A stretch of 64,000 bases of DNA from Nostoc sp. ATCC 53789 (lineage in GTDB: Bacteria > Cyanobacteriota > Cyanobacteriia > Cyanobacteriales > Nostocaceae): assembly GCF_009873495.1 (NCBI RefSeq), contig NZ_CP046703.1, positions 1,364,001 to 1,428,000 on the forward strand. The letters run 5' to 3'. Below the pieces are notes generated by a model that worked only from the letters and a program-made list of their open reading frames with translations, ran no database searches and had not been told where the DNA came from. Made by a program: the position numbers and the translations under genes. Below, piece by piece: positions 53,420 through 62,763 of this stretch; within the stretch, counting starts at the first letter, position 1; the number at the start of each line of letters is the position of its first letter.

Positions 53420-54286
53420 TCAAAGAAGTTGGGAAATAGCGCTATCAGTAAAGCGAACCTCTTCAACCATCGGGGTATAGCCTAGCCATTGCACTCCTGA
53501 CTGGGAAAATTGTTGTTGACACCCGCTAACGGCGAAACGAGTTGGTAGTGGGGGGTGAGTATTTTTTAAGCCTAGCAAGTCTAACTCTTGGGCACAAGCT
53601 GCCACGACATGAACAGCTGGGTCAACTAGCTTGACTTGAGAGGGGAGGAGCGATCGCAATACTGGTGTAAGGTGGGGATAATGGGTACAGCCATGAACTA
53701 AGGTGTCGATTTCTTGTTCTAGTAAAGGCTCTAAGTAGGCTCGTGCCACTTCAGCAGTGTAGGGGTCATGAATCCGGTTTTGCTCAATCAGTGGAACAAA
53801 CTCAGGACATCCAACTTGCCAGACTTGAACATCAGGAGCAATTTCGAGGATGGCGTGTTTATAAGCATTACTTTTCGCTGTAGCTGGAGTGGCAATTATA
53901 CCAATCCGCTTCCCTTCCTGTACCGCAGCTTTTGCACCTGGTAGAATCACCCCTAAAATGGGTATGTTGAATTCTTGACGGACGGTTTCTAGGGCTAGGG
54001 CAGAACTGGTGTTGCAAGCCATAATTACCATTTTTACCTGCTGCTGTTGTAGCCAGGTAAGAATTTCGCGGGTAAATTGTAAAATTTCTGCTTGTGAACG
54101 AATTCCGTAAGGAAGTCTGGCTGTATCCCCAAAGTAAACGATTGATTCATTGGGGAGTTGCCGATATATTTGTCGCAGTACTGTCAATCCACCCACACCA
54201 CTGTCAAAGATGCCAATTGGGGCACGTTGGGGTTCTTGAGCAGAAAAATCGTCCAGATTCGCTTCAAAGATCGAAGATGAATACAC
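53420..54286 (-). CDS. murI: Glutamate racemase
   Basis: Makes D-glutamate for peptidoglycan. The 288 residues show GIFDSGVGGLTVLRQ near residue 24, the two catalytic Cys (VIMACNTSSALAL and TLVHGCTHYPHLTP) and YFGDTARLPYG. The N-terminus has about 20 extra residues compared with most MurI. It stands 127 bases downstream of the tandem amidase pair on the same strand, an arrangement known from Nostoc-type genomes, where amiC1, amiC2 and murI are adjacent. The joint theme is cell-wall building and septal remodelling. Confidence 0.95.
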   Translation of the reverse strand: MYSSSIFEANLDDFSAQEPQRAPIGIFDSGVGGLTVLRQIYRQLPNESIVYFGDTARLPYGIRSQAEILQFTREILTWLQQQQVKMVIMACNTSSALALETVRQEFNIPILGVILPGAKAAVQEGKRIGIIATPATAKSNAYKHAILEIAPDVQVWQVGCPEFVPLIEQNRIHDPYTAEVARAYLEPLLEQEIDTLVHGCTHYPHLTPVLRSLLPSQVKLVDPAVHVVAACAQELDLLGLKNTHPPLPTRFAVSGCQQQFSQSGVQWLGYTPMVEEVRFTDSAISQLL

Positions 54287-54413
54287 AGGCTGATATTAAT
54301 TTAGGTTTTGGGATTTAAAATACAGAATTTAGCAGACAATCGGCTAATTGACCACTAAATTCTGCACGCCAAAGGATTCTAAATACCACCTTTTAATAGT
54401 AATTTGTACTATG

Positions 54414-56306
54414 TTAACGCTGTAAGTATTTTAAGATGCCACGAGCGATCGCATCTGCCATCTGATTTTGATACTCTCGTGATGCCAATCTGGGATTGTC
54501 TTCTCGACCACTCATATAACCTGTTTCTACTAAAATCGAAGGCATAGAGCTTTTTCTGAGAACGTAGAATCTGGCTTTGCGGGTTCCCCGGTCTTTGATT
54601 GTACCGATGTTTTGCAGAATGGTATTGCGAACCGCTTCCGCCAAAGCATAACCGCTATCGTAATAATATACTTCTAAGCCATTCACATCCGGGCGATTAT
54701 CAACAGAATTAGCGTGAATGCTGACAAACGCAGTTGCATTAACTCGCTCGGCAATTTCTACCCGCCCCTGAAGTTCTACGAAAAAGTCAGCATCCCGCGT
54801 TAGTACTGCTTGTACACCATTTTGCTCTAAAATTGCTGCTACCCTTTTACCAATAGGCAGAATTACATCCTTTTCTAAAAGTCCACCTAGACCGGGAGCG
54901 CCTGAATCTTTTCCACCATGTCCTGGGTCAATCACAACTAGTAATTTCCCTCTAGGAACTGAGGGGCGCGGCTTTGGTTGAGATATAGGACGGGGATTAT
55001 CTATGGGGTTGGGGAATTGACCTTGGTTTGGCGATAAAGGAGGTAAATCAATGGGCTGTTGTGTAACGCTACCAGAACGTTGTAATTCTAGAGCCAAAAG
55101 TTGGTCGCCAACTTGGTTAAGTTCGCCAATTCGCACTCCTGCTGCTGGCTGAACCAAGACGTTAACTGTATTAGATTCTTGGGGTTGCAGGCGGACTCGT
55201 AGGATAGGGCTATTAGAATTAAAAGTCGGGCCTGTAACTTGGGGAGCTAACCGAGCATTGTTGATGGTAATGCGGTACAGACCAGAGGTTCTATCCCAGC
55301 CTCCTGTTGCAGATAAAGCTTGGTCTGCTCTAATCAGCAGTTGTGTGCCATTATTAGCCAGTTGCACAGACTCAATAGTCGCTGTACTAGATGGTATGGG
55401 GCGTGGACTATTACTATTACCTCCAGGGAACTGGGCAATGCCACGACTGGGCAGAAGCACAAAACCACTACTGTTACTATTAGTGGCTCGCCAATTTTGA
55501 CTATTTTCATCCACCTGTAAAGTCATGCGAACAGCAGATGGGCTTGTTTGTAGTTGGCTGAACTGAATACGGCTGACACCATAACGATTAATCGACAAAT
55601 CGCGTTGCTCTAGACTTGGTGATAAAGTAGCGCTGGCAATGTCGATGTTAATTTCTCTTTGATCGTTGCTACGATTTACCTGAATCTGAGGATTACCACC
55701 ATTGGTACGGATGAAAAACCCATCGCCTGTAACTTGTAAGTTCTCAATTTGAGTTACCCTGGCGGCAAGCATTCCGTTTTTAGGTGGATTAATAGGGCTT
55801 GTTCTCACCACGTTGTAAATATCTCTTGGTGAGAACACAGATGGAGATGTTCTCGGTGAAGGTTGTGTTGCTATAGCTTGTTGTTGCCCACCAGTATTTC
55901 TTGAGGGAACATTTTCGGCTACTGGGGTGGGTAATTGCACCATCCACCGATCGCCAGTTCTACCAACAAATTGTACTCCCTTGGGGTCTAAAGTATAACC
56001 AGGAGTCAGTTCAACGACTATGCGCGTTGTTTGTTCGTCAAATTGTCCAACACGGATAGCACGAATTGCACCGCCCACCTGTTGGGTTAACTGCGGACGG
56101 CCAAATGTTGTTCCTGGTAAATCAATTACCAAACGAGTGGGGTTAAAAATTAATTGTGCTTGGGGTTGAACATTCCCTACAGTATTTATTTCTAGGTTGT
56201 TTTGATTGACATCAAAACGCCAAGATTCAAGTTTCGCAGCCATTGCGGGCGACGATAGCATGAAGATAGTTCCAATAGTACTGGATAGTAACCAGCGTAA
56301 TTTCAC
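54414..56306 (-). CDS. amiC2: N-acetylmuramoyl-L-alanine amidase with AMIN domains (downstream copy)
   Basis: Cleaves the amide bond between N-acetylmuramic acid and L-alanine in the septum. The 630 residues hold a signal peptide (about 1-24, ending AMAAK), an N-terminal AMIN domain (about 25-130), a second AMIN-like domain (about 320-420), a Pro-rich linker and Amidase_3 (about 450-628). Zinc-site motifs are DPGHGGKDSG (H463), LLEKDVIL, SIHANS and VETGYMSG. In Nostoc sp. PCC 7120 the orthologous pair makes the septal nanopore array needed for cell-cell communication and heterocyst formation; the name here follows that gene order. It is 315 bases downstream of its paralogue and upstream of murI. 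Confidence 0.92.
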   Translation of the reverse strand: MKLRWLLSSTIGTIFMLSSPAMAAKLESWRFDVNQNNLEINTVGNVQPQAQLIFNPTRLVIDLPGTTFGRPQLTQQVGGAIRAIRVGQFDEQTTRIVVELTPGYTLDPKGVQFVGRTGDRWMVQLPTPVAENVPSRNTGGQQQAIATQPSPRTSPSVFSPRDIYNVVRTSPINPPKNGMLAARVTQIENLQVTGDGFFIRTNGGNPQIQVNRSNDQREINIDIASATLSPSLEQRDLSINRYGVSRIQFSQLQTSPSAVRMTLQVDENSQNWRATNSNSSGFVLLPSRGIAQFPGGNSNSPRPIPSSTATIESVQLANNGTQLLIRADQALSATGGWDRTSGLYRITINNARLAPQVTGPTFNSNSPILRVRLQPQESNTVNVLVQPAAGVRIGELNQVGDQLLALELQRSGSVTQQPIDLPPLSPNQGQFPNPIDNPRPISQPKPRPSVPRGKLLVVIDPGHGGKDSGAPGLGGLLEKDVILPIGKRVAAILEQNGVQAVLTRDADFFVELQGRVEIAERVNATAFVSIHANSVDNRPDVNGLEVYYYDSGYALAEAVRNTILQNIGTIKDRGTRKARFYVLRKSSMPSILVETGYMSGREDNPRLASREYQNQMADAIARGILKYLQR

Positions 56307-56621
56307 AGTCTTTTCTCCTGATTCACATTCATGGGAGCCGTCAAAATTTCAATATATTGGCAAATCCTCACACCATCACCGCACACACTTGAGTATTACG
56401 CTGTTATTAAGACACAGCTAATGGCGTAAAATATAGCACGCTCCTCTGATTTTGCCATGCTATCCATTAGCCTAGGTAAATTTGACTTGTAAGCATCAGA
56501 TGACAATAACAAAGATGCTACTCTTGTCCCGCCGCAATAATACTTAAATTGGTTTTACTACTAAATTGGATAAAAACGGTAAAGATTAGATGTATTTACT
56601 CAATAATTTCGACTCAATTAC
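56307..56621. other. Spacer between the two amiC genes
   Basis: Contains the leader of amiC2 with a TTTTCTCC ribosome-site region and an AT-rich part. A similar phrase, TTCACGTTCATGGGAG / TTCACATTCATGGGAG, occurs before both amiC genes, so the duplication included the leader. No gene seen. Confidence 0.55.
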
Positions 56622-58514
56622 TTATCTTCTCTTTAAATACTGAAGGATGCCACGAGCGATCGCATCTGCCATTTGATTTTGGTAAGCGGAGCTTCTGAGT
56701 TTAGCGTTATCATCTCGACCAGTCAAATAACCTGTTTCTACAAGAATAGAAGGCATGGAACTTTTTCTGAGGACATAAAATCTGGCTCGCCGCACTCCCC
56801 TATCTCTGACATTTACGCTTTGGAGAATACTGTTATGGACAACGCGAGCTAGACCCAAACCACTGTCGTAATAATACGTTTCCAAGCCACTGACATCTGG
56901 ACGACTTGCACCAGCCGAATTAGCATGGATGCTAACAAATACATCAGCGTTAGCTCGCTCTGCTAATTGCACCCGTCCGGGAAGGGTGACGAAATAGTCA
57001 GAATCCCGCGTCATAACGACTTGTACGCCATTTTGCTGCAAAACCTGGGCTATCCTTTTGCTAATAGGCAAAATAATATCCTTTTCGAGTAATCTCCCAA
57101 TGCCCACTGCTCCTGAGTCTTTACCGCCATGTCCTGGGTCAATAATGACTACCATTCGTCCATTGGTAACTCGGCGCTGTGGTTGGAATTGGGGCTGAGG
57201 ATTGGGATTGTTTGGGTCTGGGAATGGCCCCCGGTTTGGCGGCGGTAGCCCAGGTAAACCATAGGAGGGTCTTCCGGGGAGGGAAACAATTCGACGAGAA
57301 CCTTGTATTGGTATAGCCAAAAGCTGGTCGCCGATTTGCTGGGGTTGATCGAGTTGTACTCCAGGTGCTGGTTGAACTAAAACAACGACTGTGTTGGCTG
57401 CTTGGGGTTGCAGACGTACCCGGAGAATGGGGCTATTGGGGGCAAAAGTAGGGCCTGTAACTCTGGGAGCTAACTTGGCATTGTTAATTGTGACACGGAA
57501 CACACCGGATGATCTATCCCAGATTCCCGTAGCAGATAAAGCTTGGTCTGCTCTAATCAGCAGTTGTCTGCCATTATCAGCCAGTTGCACAGACTCAATG
57601 GTTGCTGGGGAGTTATTAGCAGCAGATAATCTGCTAGGGAAGGAGGGTGGTTGTGATTGATTGTCCGAATTGCTACTTCCAGGCAATCTGACAACGCGAC
57701 TAGGCAGAACCACCAAACCACCACTGTTACTATTACTGGCTTGCCAATCTGGACTATTTTTATCTACCCGCAAAGTCAAACGAACGATAGGAGCTTGGTT
57801 TTGTAGTTGGGTGAATTCGACGCGGCTAATACCATGTTTGTTAACAGGCTGATTATTCTGTTGCGCCAGACGTGGTGATAAAGATGCATCAGAAACATCT
57901 ATGAAGATACTAGCGCGATCGCGGCTGCGAATTGTCTTAATCCCCGGATTGCCACCACTGGTACGGAGGAACAACCCATCGCCTGTTACTGTCAAGCCTT
58001 CAATTTGCGTCGCCCCTCGTGTAGTAGTGGCAACTCTTGAAATACTAGGTTGCCGTTCAGAGTCTGGGGTAACGACAGTGTAAGCACTTCTGGGAGGTGA
58101 GGCGGGAAATGAGGCGACTCGATCAACTTCTGGTCTAGGTAATTGCACCGTCCAGCGATCGCCAGATGTCCCAACAAATTGGACGCGTTTGGGGTCTAAA
58201 GTATAACCAGGTGCCAGTTCTACAACTATGCGTGTTGTTTCTGTATCAAACTGCCCAACCCTGATTGAGCGAATTCCCCCACCCACCTGTTGGGTTAGCT
58301 GCGGACGGCCGAATGTTGTTCCTGGCAAATCAATTACCAGCCGAGTCGGGTTGAAAATTAGTTGTGCCTGGGGTTGAACTGCTCCCACAGTATTAATTTC
58401 CAGCCTGTTTTGATTGGCATCAAAGCGCCAAGATTCAAGTTTCGCAGCCATTGCCGGCGACGATAGCATGAAGATAGTTCCAATAGTGCTGGGTAGTAAC
58501 CAGTGTAATTTCAC
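56622..58514 (-). CDS. amiC1: N-acetylmuramoyl-L-alanine amidase with AMIN domains (upstream copy)
   Basis: The same architecture and exactly the same length (630 residues) as the gene at 54414. It has a signal peptide ending AMAAK, an AMIN domain, a second AMIN-like domain (LTVTGDGLFLRTSGGNPGIK to VVLPSRVV), a Pro/Asn/Gln-rich linker (NNPNPQPQFQ) and Amidase_3 with H462 in DPGHGGKDSG, LLEKDIIL, SIHANS and VETGYLTG. The two proteins agree closely at both ends and differ most at about 130-200 and in the linker. It is transcribed first. Both copies appear catalytically intact. Confidence 0.92.
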   Translation of the reverse strand: MKLHWLLPSTIGTIFMLSSPAMAAKLESWRFDANQNRLEINTVGAVQPQAQLIFNPTRLVIDLPGTTFGRPQLTQQVGGGIRSIRVGQFDTETTRIVVELAPGYTLDPKRVQFVGTSGDRWTVQLPRPEVDRVASFPASPPRSAYTVVTPDSERQPSISRVATTTRGATQIEGLTVTGDGLFLRTSGGNPGIKTIRSRDRASIFIDVSDASLSPRLAQQNNQPVNKHGISRVEFTQLQNQAPIVRLTLRVDKNSPDWQASNSNSGGLVVLPSRVVRLPGSSNSDNQSQPPSFPSRLSAANNSPATIESVQLADNGRQLLIRADQALSATGIWDRSSGVFRVTINNAKLAPRVTGPTFAPNSPILRVRLQPQAANTVVVLVQPAPGVQLDQPQQIGDQLLAIPIQGSRRIVSLPGRPSYGLPGLPPPNRGPFPDPNNPNPQPQFQPQRRVTNGRMVVIIDPGHGGKDSGAVGIGRLLEKDIILPISKRIAQVLQQNGVQVVMTRDSDYFVTLPGRVQLAERANADVFVSIHANSAGASRPDVSGLETYYYDSGLGLARVVHNSILQSVNVRDRGVRRARFYVLRKSSMPSILVETGYLTGRDDNAKLRSSAYQNQMADAIARGILQYLKRR

Positions 58515-59053
58515 AGTTCTTTCTCCTAATTCACGTTCATGGGAGTCGTCAATATCTCAACTCATTGGTAAGTCATCACACCGTCACCACCTAAACTTGA
58601 TCTTTGATGCCTTGTTTGATTTTTAAGCTGGTATAAAGACACGCTTAAATCAGTGATCAGATTTCATATTTGCTTGAAATCCCAATATAAAATCTTCCAC
58701 CTTTGGAGGTGGAGGAATCTGACTCCCAAGGAAGCTAGAAAACTAATAACTGATAACCGTTCACTGATAACTGTTTTTTGTTTTTTGCCATCAATGCACT
58801 AAGTAGATAATTCCCATTACTGTCAGATGATCTAGCAAAATTTATGGGTGTTACTCCCCAATTACCTGGAAAATATTCAGATAATGGCTCACAAGCCTAG
58901 GGATACTGGAAATAAATAACATTCCGAATGCGGGTAGAAATTATAAACAGACGATTATTCTACAATCAGATGGGACGGAAATTTGGAGAGAGAAGTTTCC
59001 ACTTTATAATTACAGAATCTTCAAAATACGGTGATTTTACTGAATTTAAAGTG

Positions 59054-59086
59054 CTGAGTTCTGAGGGAAAATCACTCAGAACTCAG
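59054..59086. terminator. 12-bp perfect stem hairpin
   Basis: CTGAGTTCTGAG (59054-59065) pairs with CTCAGAACTCAG (59075-59086). It lies downstream of the antiporter gene (which ends at 59338 on the minus strand) and upstream of amiC1, so it may terminate the antiporter transcript. No clear T-run. Confidence 0.5.
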
Positions 59087-59103
59087 TAAGAATTTACCGA
59101 AAA

Positions 59104-59313
59104 AGAATTCAGAATTCAGGAGCCAGAATCCAGAATGGATTCTGTGCGACTGGATGTCCAAGGGAGGTTTAAAGCCCCCGATTTGAAGACGCTCGAACAA
59201 GAGCGTGCCTACGGCAAGACTCACTTTCTGCGTCGCTATCGGGAGAAGAAAAATTCTTTCCGTGGATGTTACCCCTGACTTGACTGCTGGGGTATTCTGA
59301 ATTCTGAATTCTG
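59104..59313. repeat. Inverted-repeat element with AGAATTCAGAATTC ends
   Basis: AGAATTCAGAATTC (59104-59117) faces ATTCTGAATTCTGAATTCTG (59294-59313). Inside are a CAGAATCCAGAATGGATTCTG fold and a GGTTTAAAGCCCCCGA phrase. It looks like a non-coding dispersed repeat. Confidence 0.6.
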
Positions 59314-59337
59314 TCTCCTTCTCATCCAAGATTTTGA

Positions 59338-60867
59338 TTAGCGATCGCCAGAATCTGGAGTTACTTCCAAATTGCCACTGTCATTTGATGCTGGCACCTT
59401 CGATTTAGGTGGTTCAATTACCAACGAGGTTCCAGAAGAACCATCTAAAACCAGTTGGTCTGAGCCTACATCCACAGTTTTTGGATCTGGGAACACAAAT
59501 CGTAACAAAGGAGGAGCTAAAAAGGTTGTCAAGATAACCATCATAATGATTGCCGCCCCTAGTGGTTTCGAGAGAGCGCCACTGGCTGCGCCGACACCAG
59601 CAAACACTAATCCAACTTCTCCTCTAGGAATCATCCCCACACCGATCGCTAAACGGTTGATTTCCGGTTGACCAAACACGCTTAAGCCTGTGATAACTTT
59701 ACCGAGAATGGCTACTATGATCAGGAAAGTTGCCATAATTAGACCTTCTCGATTATCGGGAATTGCTGGGTTTAACACTCCCAAATCGGTTTTTGCCCCA
59801 ACAGTTACAAAGAATATTGGCACTAACATATCGGCAATAGGGCAGACTTGCATTTGCAATTCTTTGCGCTTCTCTGTCTCTTCTAAGACTAAACCCGCCG
59901 CAAAAGCTCCCAAAATTGCTTCTAAATGGATGACGGCGGCAAGGTATGCCATAGCAAAGGCGAAGATGAATGCTGGTATTACCAGTCCACCCCGTGTTTT
60001 GAGTTGATCGGCGATCGCTACAAAGGATTTATTGAAAACATTGCCTAGTAGAATTGCTCCCAAAATAAAACCAGTGGCACTGATAATCAAGTAAATAACT
60101 TTGCTGACATCCACCACGCCATCTTTAGCGAGGCTGGCAACTACCGCCAAAACGATGATTCCTAGAACATCGTCAATTACAGCAGCACCCAAAATAATCT
60201 GCCCTTCTTTAGAATTGAGCCGCCCCAACTCTGACAGCACCTTGGAAGTAATCCCGATACTAGTGGCAGTCAAAGCCGCCCCTGCAAAAATTGCGGGTAC
60301 AGCACCAATTCCAAATAAAGTCATCAGTCCGACAGTACCAGCAGCAAAGGGTACTACTACCCCCACTATTGCAACGACGGTGGCTTGGATACCAACTGCC
60401 ATTAGGTCTTTTAAGTTCGACTCCAAACCAATTTCAAACAGCAGGATGATTACACCCAATTCTGCCAAAACGGAAACGACCTCAGACTGGGCTGCAAATA
60501 CTGCTGGAGTGGCTTCAGGAGTTAAACCAGCAGTGATTTGAAGAAAGGACATGATCAAAGAGTTAGAACTGTCTGTGCTGCCTTCTGGAAACACTAAAAG
60601 GTGGAAAACAGAGATGCCAACTACCACACCACCTACTAGTTCGCCTAAAACGGGCGGCAAACCCACTTTGTTTGATAACTCTCCACCAACTTTGCTGGCG
60701 AGGTAAACGACTACTAAGCTTAGTAGCACTGCGGCTACTACCATTGAACTGTCTGCGGCTTCTGTTGCAGTAGCCAGCAGAGGAAAAGAGAAGTTAATTG
60801 GATCTAACAAATGCATGGGTTCTGTGGAAATCCTTCTCTTTGATTTTGACGTGTTTCTGGAAAACAT
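59338..60867 (-). CDS. CPA2-family cation:proton antiporter
   Basis: An integral membrane exchanger of 509 residues with about 12 to 13 helices, exchanging Na+ or K+ for H+. Family marks are LPPVLGELVGGVVVGIS, TATSIGITSKVLSELG, AAVIDDVLGIIVLAV (the Asp-Asp ion site) and GMIPRGEVGLVFAG. The C-terminus is a short, poorly conserved soluble tail (PPKSKVPASND) rather than a TrkA_N/RCK domain. It is similar in layout to NhaS3 of cyanobacteria, which acts in thylakoid and plasma membrane. The start is either ATG 60867 (extra basic lead) or ATG 60816 (MHLLDPINF); I list the longer one. Single gene. Confidence 0.9.
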   Translation of the reverse strand: MFSRNTSKSKRRISTEPMHLLDPINFSFPLLATATEAADSSMVVAAVLLSLVVVYLASKVGGELSNKVGLPPVLGELVGGVVVGISVFHLLVFPEGSTDSSNSLIMSFLQITAGLTPEATPAVFAAQSEVVSVLAELGVIILLFEIGLESNLKDLMAVGIQATVVAIVGVVVPFAAGTVGLMTLFGIGAVPAIFAGAALTATSIGITSKVLSELGRLNSKEGQIILGAAVIDDVLGIIVLAVVASLAKDGVVDVSKVIYLIISATGFILGAILLGNVFNKSFVAIADQLKTRGGLVIPAFIFAFAMAYLAAVIHLEAILGAFAAGLVLEETEKRKELQMQVCPIADMLVPIFFVTVGAKTDLGVLNPAIPDNREGLIMATFLIIVAILGKVITGLSVFGQPEINRLAIGVGMIPRGEVGLVFAGVGAASGALSKPLGAAIIMMVILTTFLAPPLLRFVFPDPKTVDVGSDQLVLDGSSGTSLVIEPPKSKVPASNDSGNLEVTPDSGDR

Positions 60868-61244
60868 CTATCTATGGAGACGCTATTGGCAGGTTCAAAA
60901 GCTTAATTTGTGCCATTTCTCCACTTCATCAAGCGCTATCAGAAAACTTCGGAAACCTTTGCTACAGACAGTTTAGAAAGTTGTAGTAAGTCAAAGTCGG
61001 TGAATTAATTTACCATCATGACAAAATCTTTAAAATGTTGGTGTAATTTTTTTAGTATCAAAAAATGTAACCATTTCAGGTTTTGACGATCGCAGTGTCA
61101 AAGTAAGAACATACAAATCGTATATAGCGATCGCACTTAAGTTGTGAAAAACTTGTGGTGACTGTTGACTTTTAACAGCCGCCAGAAGATTGCTAAATAC
61201 GCTTATTAAAAACATCTGTGGATACTTTGAGGAGTGCAAATCTT
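60868..61244. other. Divergent promoter region
   Basis: Separates the antiporter and SIMPL genes, which read away from each other. A GACGATCGCAGTGTCAAAG phrase and one HIP1-like site are present. No gene seen; both promoters should be here. Confidence 0.5.
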
Positions 61245-61985
61245 ATGACTAGAGCCGCTTTACCCGGTTCTCAGTTTCCATCTGGAAACTTGTGGAAAAT
61301 ACTGCCTTTAGCCCTGCTAGTATGTGCAACTTTTGTACTACCTGCATTGGCGCAAGAGAAGGAAAAAATGTGGCGAACCCTTAGTGTCAGTGGTCGCGGA
61401 GTTGAAACGATTCCGACAACTTTGGCGCAAGTTAGCTTAGGAGTGGAGATTCAGGGGAAAACAGCAGAGGAAGTACAGCAAGAAGCCGCCCGGAAGTCAT
61501 CGGCTGTAGTTGCGTTTCTCAAAAGCCAAAATGTAGAAAAATTACAAACTACTGGTATCCGGTTGAATCCAGTCTATAGCTACACCAATAATGTACAAAG
61601 GATTACAGGCTATGCTGCCAGTAACACGGTGAGTTTTAGGATTCCCACAGAGAAAGCTGGTACGTTATTAGATGATGCAGTGAAAGCGGGTGCAACACAA
61701 ATTAATGGTATTAGTTTTGTTGCGAATGATGAAGCGATCGCAGCTGCTCAAAAACAAGCATTAAAAGAAGCCACCCAAGATGCCCAGCAGCAAGCTGATG
61801 CTGTTTTCAGCGCCTTGGGTTTCAAATCCAAAGAAATAGTCAGCATTCAAGTTAATAATGCCACTGCGCCTCCACCACCCATGTTTTTACGGGCTGAAGC
61901 TGCCAAGGTAGCTGATTCTTCCACTCCTGTCGTTGGTGGTGAACAGGAAGTAGAAGCATCTGTGACTTTACAAATTAGTTATTAG
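61245..61985 (+). CDS. SIMPL-domain (DUF541) exported protein
   Basis: A protein of about 246 residues with an N-terminal signal peptide (hydrophobic stretch LWKILPLALLVCATFVLPALAQE, cleavage likely after ALA). The rest is a SIMPL/DUF541 domain: WRTLSVSGRGVETIPTTLAQ, LNPVYSYTNNVQRITGYAAS, and KEATQDAQQQADAVFSALGF. Such proteins are periplasmic or outer-membrane associated; BP26 of Brucella belongs to the family, and some form ring-shaped channels. The start is ATG at 61245 with a GAGGAG ribosome site nine bases before; a GTG further up (61218) is less likely. It is convergent with ssb. Confidence 0.85.
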   Translation: MTRAALPGSQFPSGNLWKILPLALLVCATFVLPALAQEKEKMWRTLSVSGRGVETIPTTLAQVSLGVEIQGKTAEEVQQEAARKSSAVVAFLKSQNVEKLQTTGIRLNPVYSYTNNVQRITGYAASNTVSFRIPTEKAGTLLDDAVKAGATQINGISFVANDEAIAAAQKQALKEATQDAQQQADAVFSALGFKSKEIVSIQVNNATAPPPPMFLRAEAAKVADSSTPVVGGEQEVEASVTLQISY

Positions 61986-61995
61986 TCATTTGTCA

Positions 61996-62030
61996 TTAGT
62001 CCTTTGTCATTTGTGAGGGCAAAGGACTAA
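61996..62030. terminator. Bidirectional terminator between SIMPL gene and ssb
   Basis: TTAGTCCTTTG (61996-62006) and CAAAGGACTAA (62020-62030) form a perfect 11-bp stem with a 13-nt loop just after the SIMPL stop. It is followed by a CCCAATT heptamer array (about 62039-62066). Works in both directions in principle. Confidence 0.65.
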
Positions 62031-62076
62031 TAATCAATGCCCAATTCCCAATTCCCAATTCCCAATTTTCAATTAA

Positions 62077-62436
62077 TTAAAAATGTTCTGAAGACATATC
62101 TCCACCGCCCTCTCCATCGCGCTTAGAGCCTAATAATTCTAGTTGGTCTACTCTAATAATTGGTGTAGAACGGTTTGCTCCTGTTTGGCGATCGCTCCAT
62201 GTGTCAAACTTTAAGGAACCTTTGATGCCAATTAAGCTGCCTTTACGCACATAATTACCTGCGACTTCAGCCGTTTTATCCCATAATTCCAGAGTGAACC
62301 AGTCAGGTTCGTCGCTGTTGCGCGATCGCCTTTTTACCGCTAATGTCAATCTACACTTAACACTACCAGACTCAAAATATTTTATATCTGGGTCGCCGCC
62401 TACACGGCCAACAAGGGTGACAATATTGATACTCAT
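62077..62436 (-). CDS. ssb: Single-stranded DNA-binding protein
   Basis: Coats single-stranded DNA in replication and repair. The 119-residue protein is a compact OB-fold (NIVTLVGRVGGDPDIKYFE, CRLTLAVKRRSRNSDEPDWF, GNYVRKGSLIGIKGSLKFDTW). It is shorter than E. coli Ssb and lacks the long Gly/Pro linker and the DDDIPF tip; the short acidic end GGGDMSSEHF may replace it. Short Ssb proteins are usual in cyanobacteria. The DNA between its start and mreB is the divergent promoter region of both genes. ATG at 62436. Confidence 0.93.
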   Translation of the reverse strand: MSINIVTLVGRVGGDPDIKYFESGSVKCRLTLAVKRRSRNSDEPDWFTLELWDKTAEVAGNYVRKGSLIGIKGSLKFDTWSDRQTGANRSTPIIRVDQLELLGSKRDGEGGGDMSSEHF

Positions 62437-62763
62437 AGGTTTTACCTTTCAGTACAGGTGTACTTGTTAATTCCGACTTTTATCATAGCGAATTGTGAAA
62501 CACTTGAAAATAATGTGTTAAACAGTTAACAATATAGTGGAATTGAAAAATTATACATAACTACTTGGAGAAACACATAAAAGTATACGGATATACTAAG
62601 CAAACCAGAGAATATCAAAAAACAAGGGCCTGAGACATAGTAAATATTCCTGGGAATCATATAAAAATATAGTTTAGTTTGCTGAACTCAGGATACAAAG
62701 ATAATCGAATCCACTCTTACCGTTGTAGTCAAGAAGTATCGCACATAGGGGGCTTAGAGAAGC
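62437..62763. other. Divergent promoter region of ssb and mreB
   Basis: AT-rich, 327 bases, with no gene. It must hold the ssb promoter on the minus strand and the mreB promoter on the plus strand. Confidence 0.5.

Larger units (their letters stand above)
58515..59337. other. Gap with hairpin and dispersed repeats
   Basis: This 823-base stretch contains the amiC1 leader, a CCACCTTTGGAGGTGG hairpin near 58697-58712, ACTGATAACTG repeats near 58743-58772, the hairpin at 59054-59086 and an EcoRI-site-rich repeat at 59104-59313. An 85-codon frame over that repeat is not called. Confidence 0.55.

Noticed and set aside
59072..59329. 85-codon minus-strand open frame upstream of amiC1
   Set aside because: It lies across an inverted-repeat element with AGAATTCAGAATTC ends.
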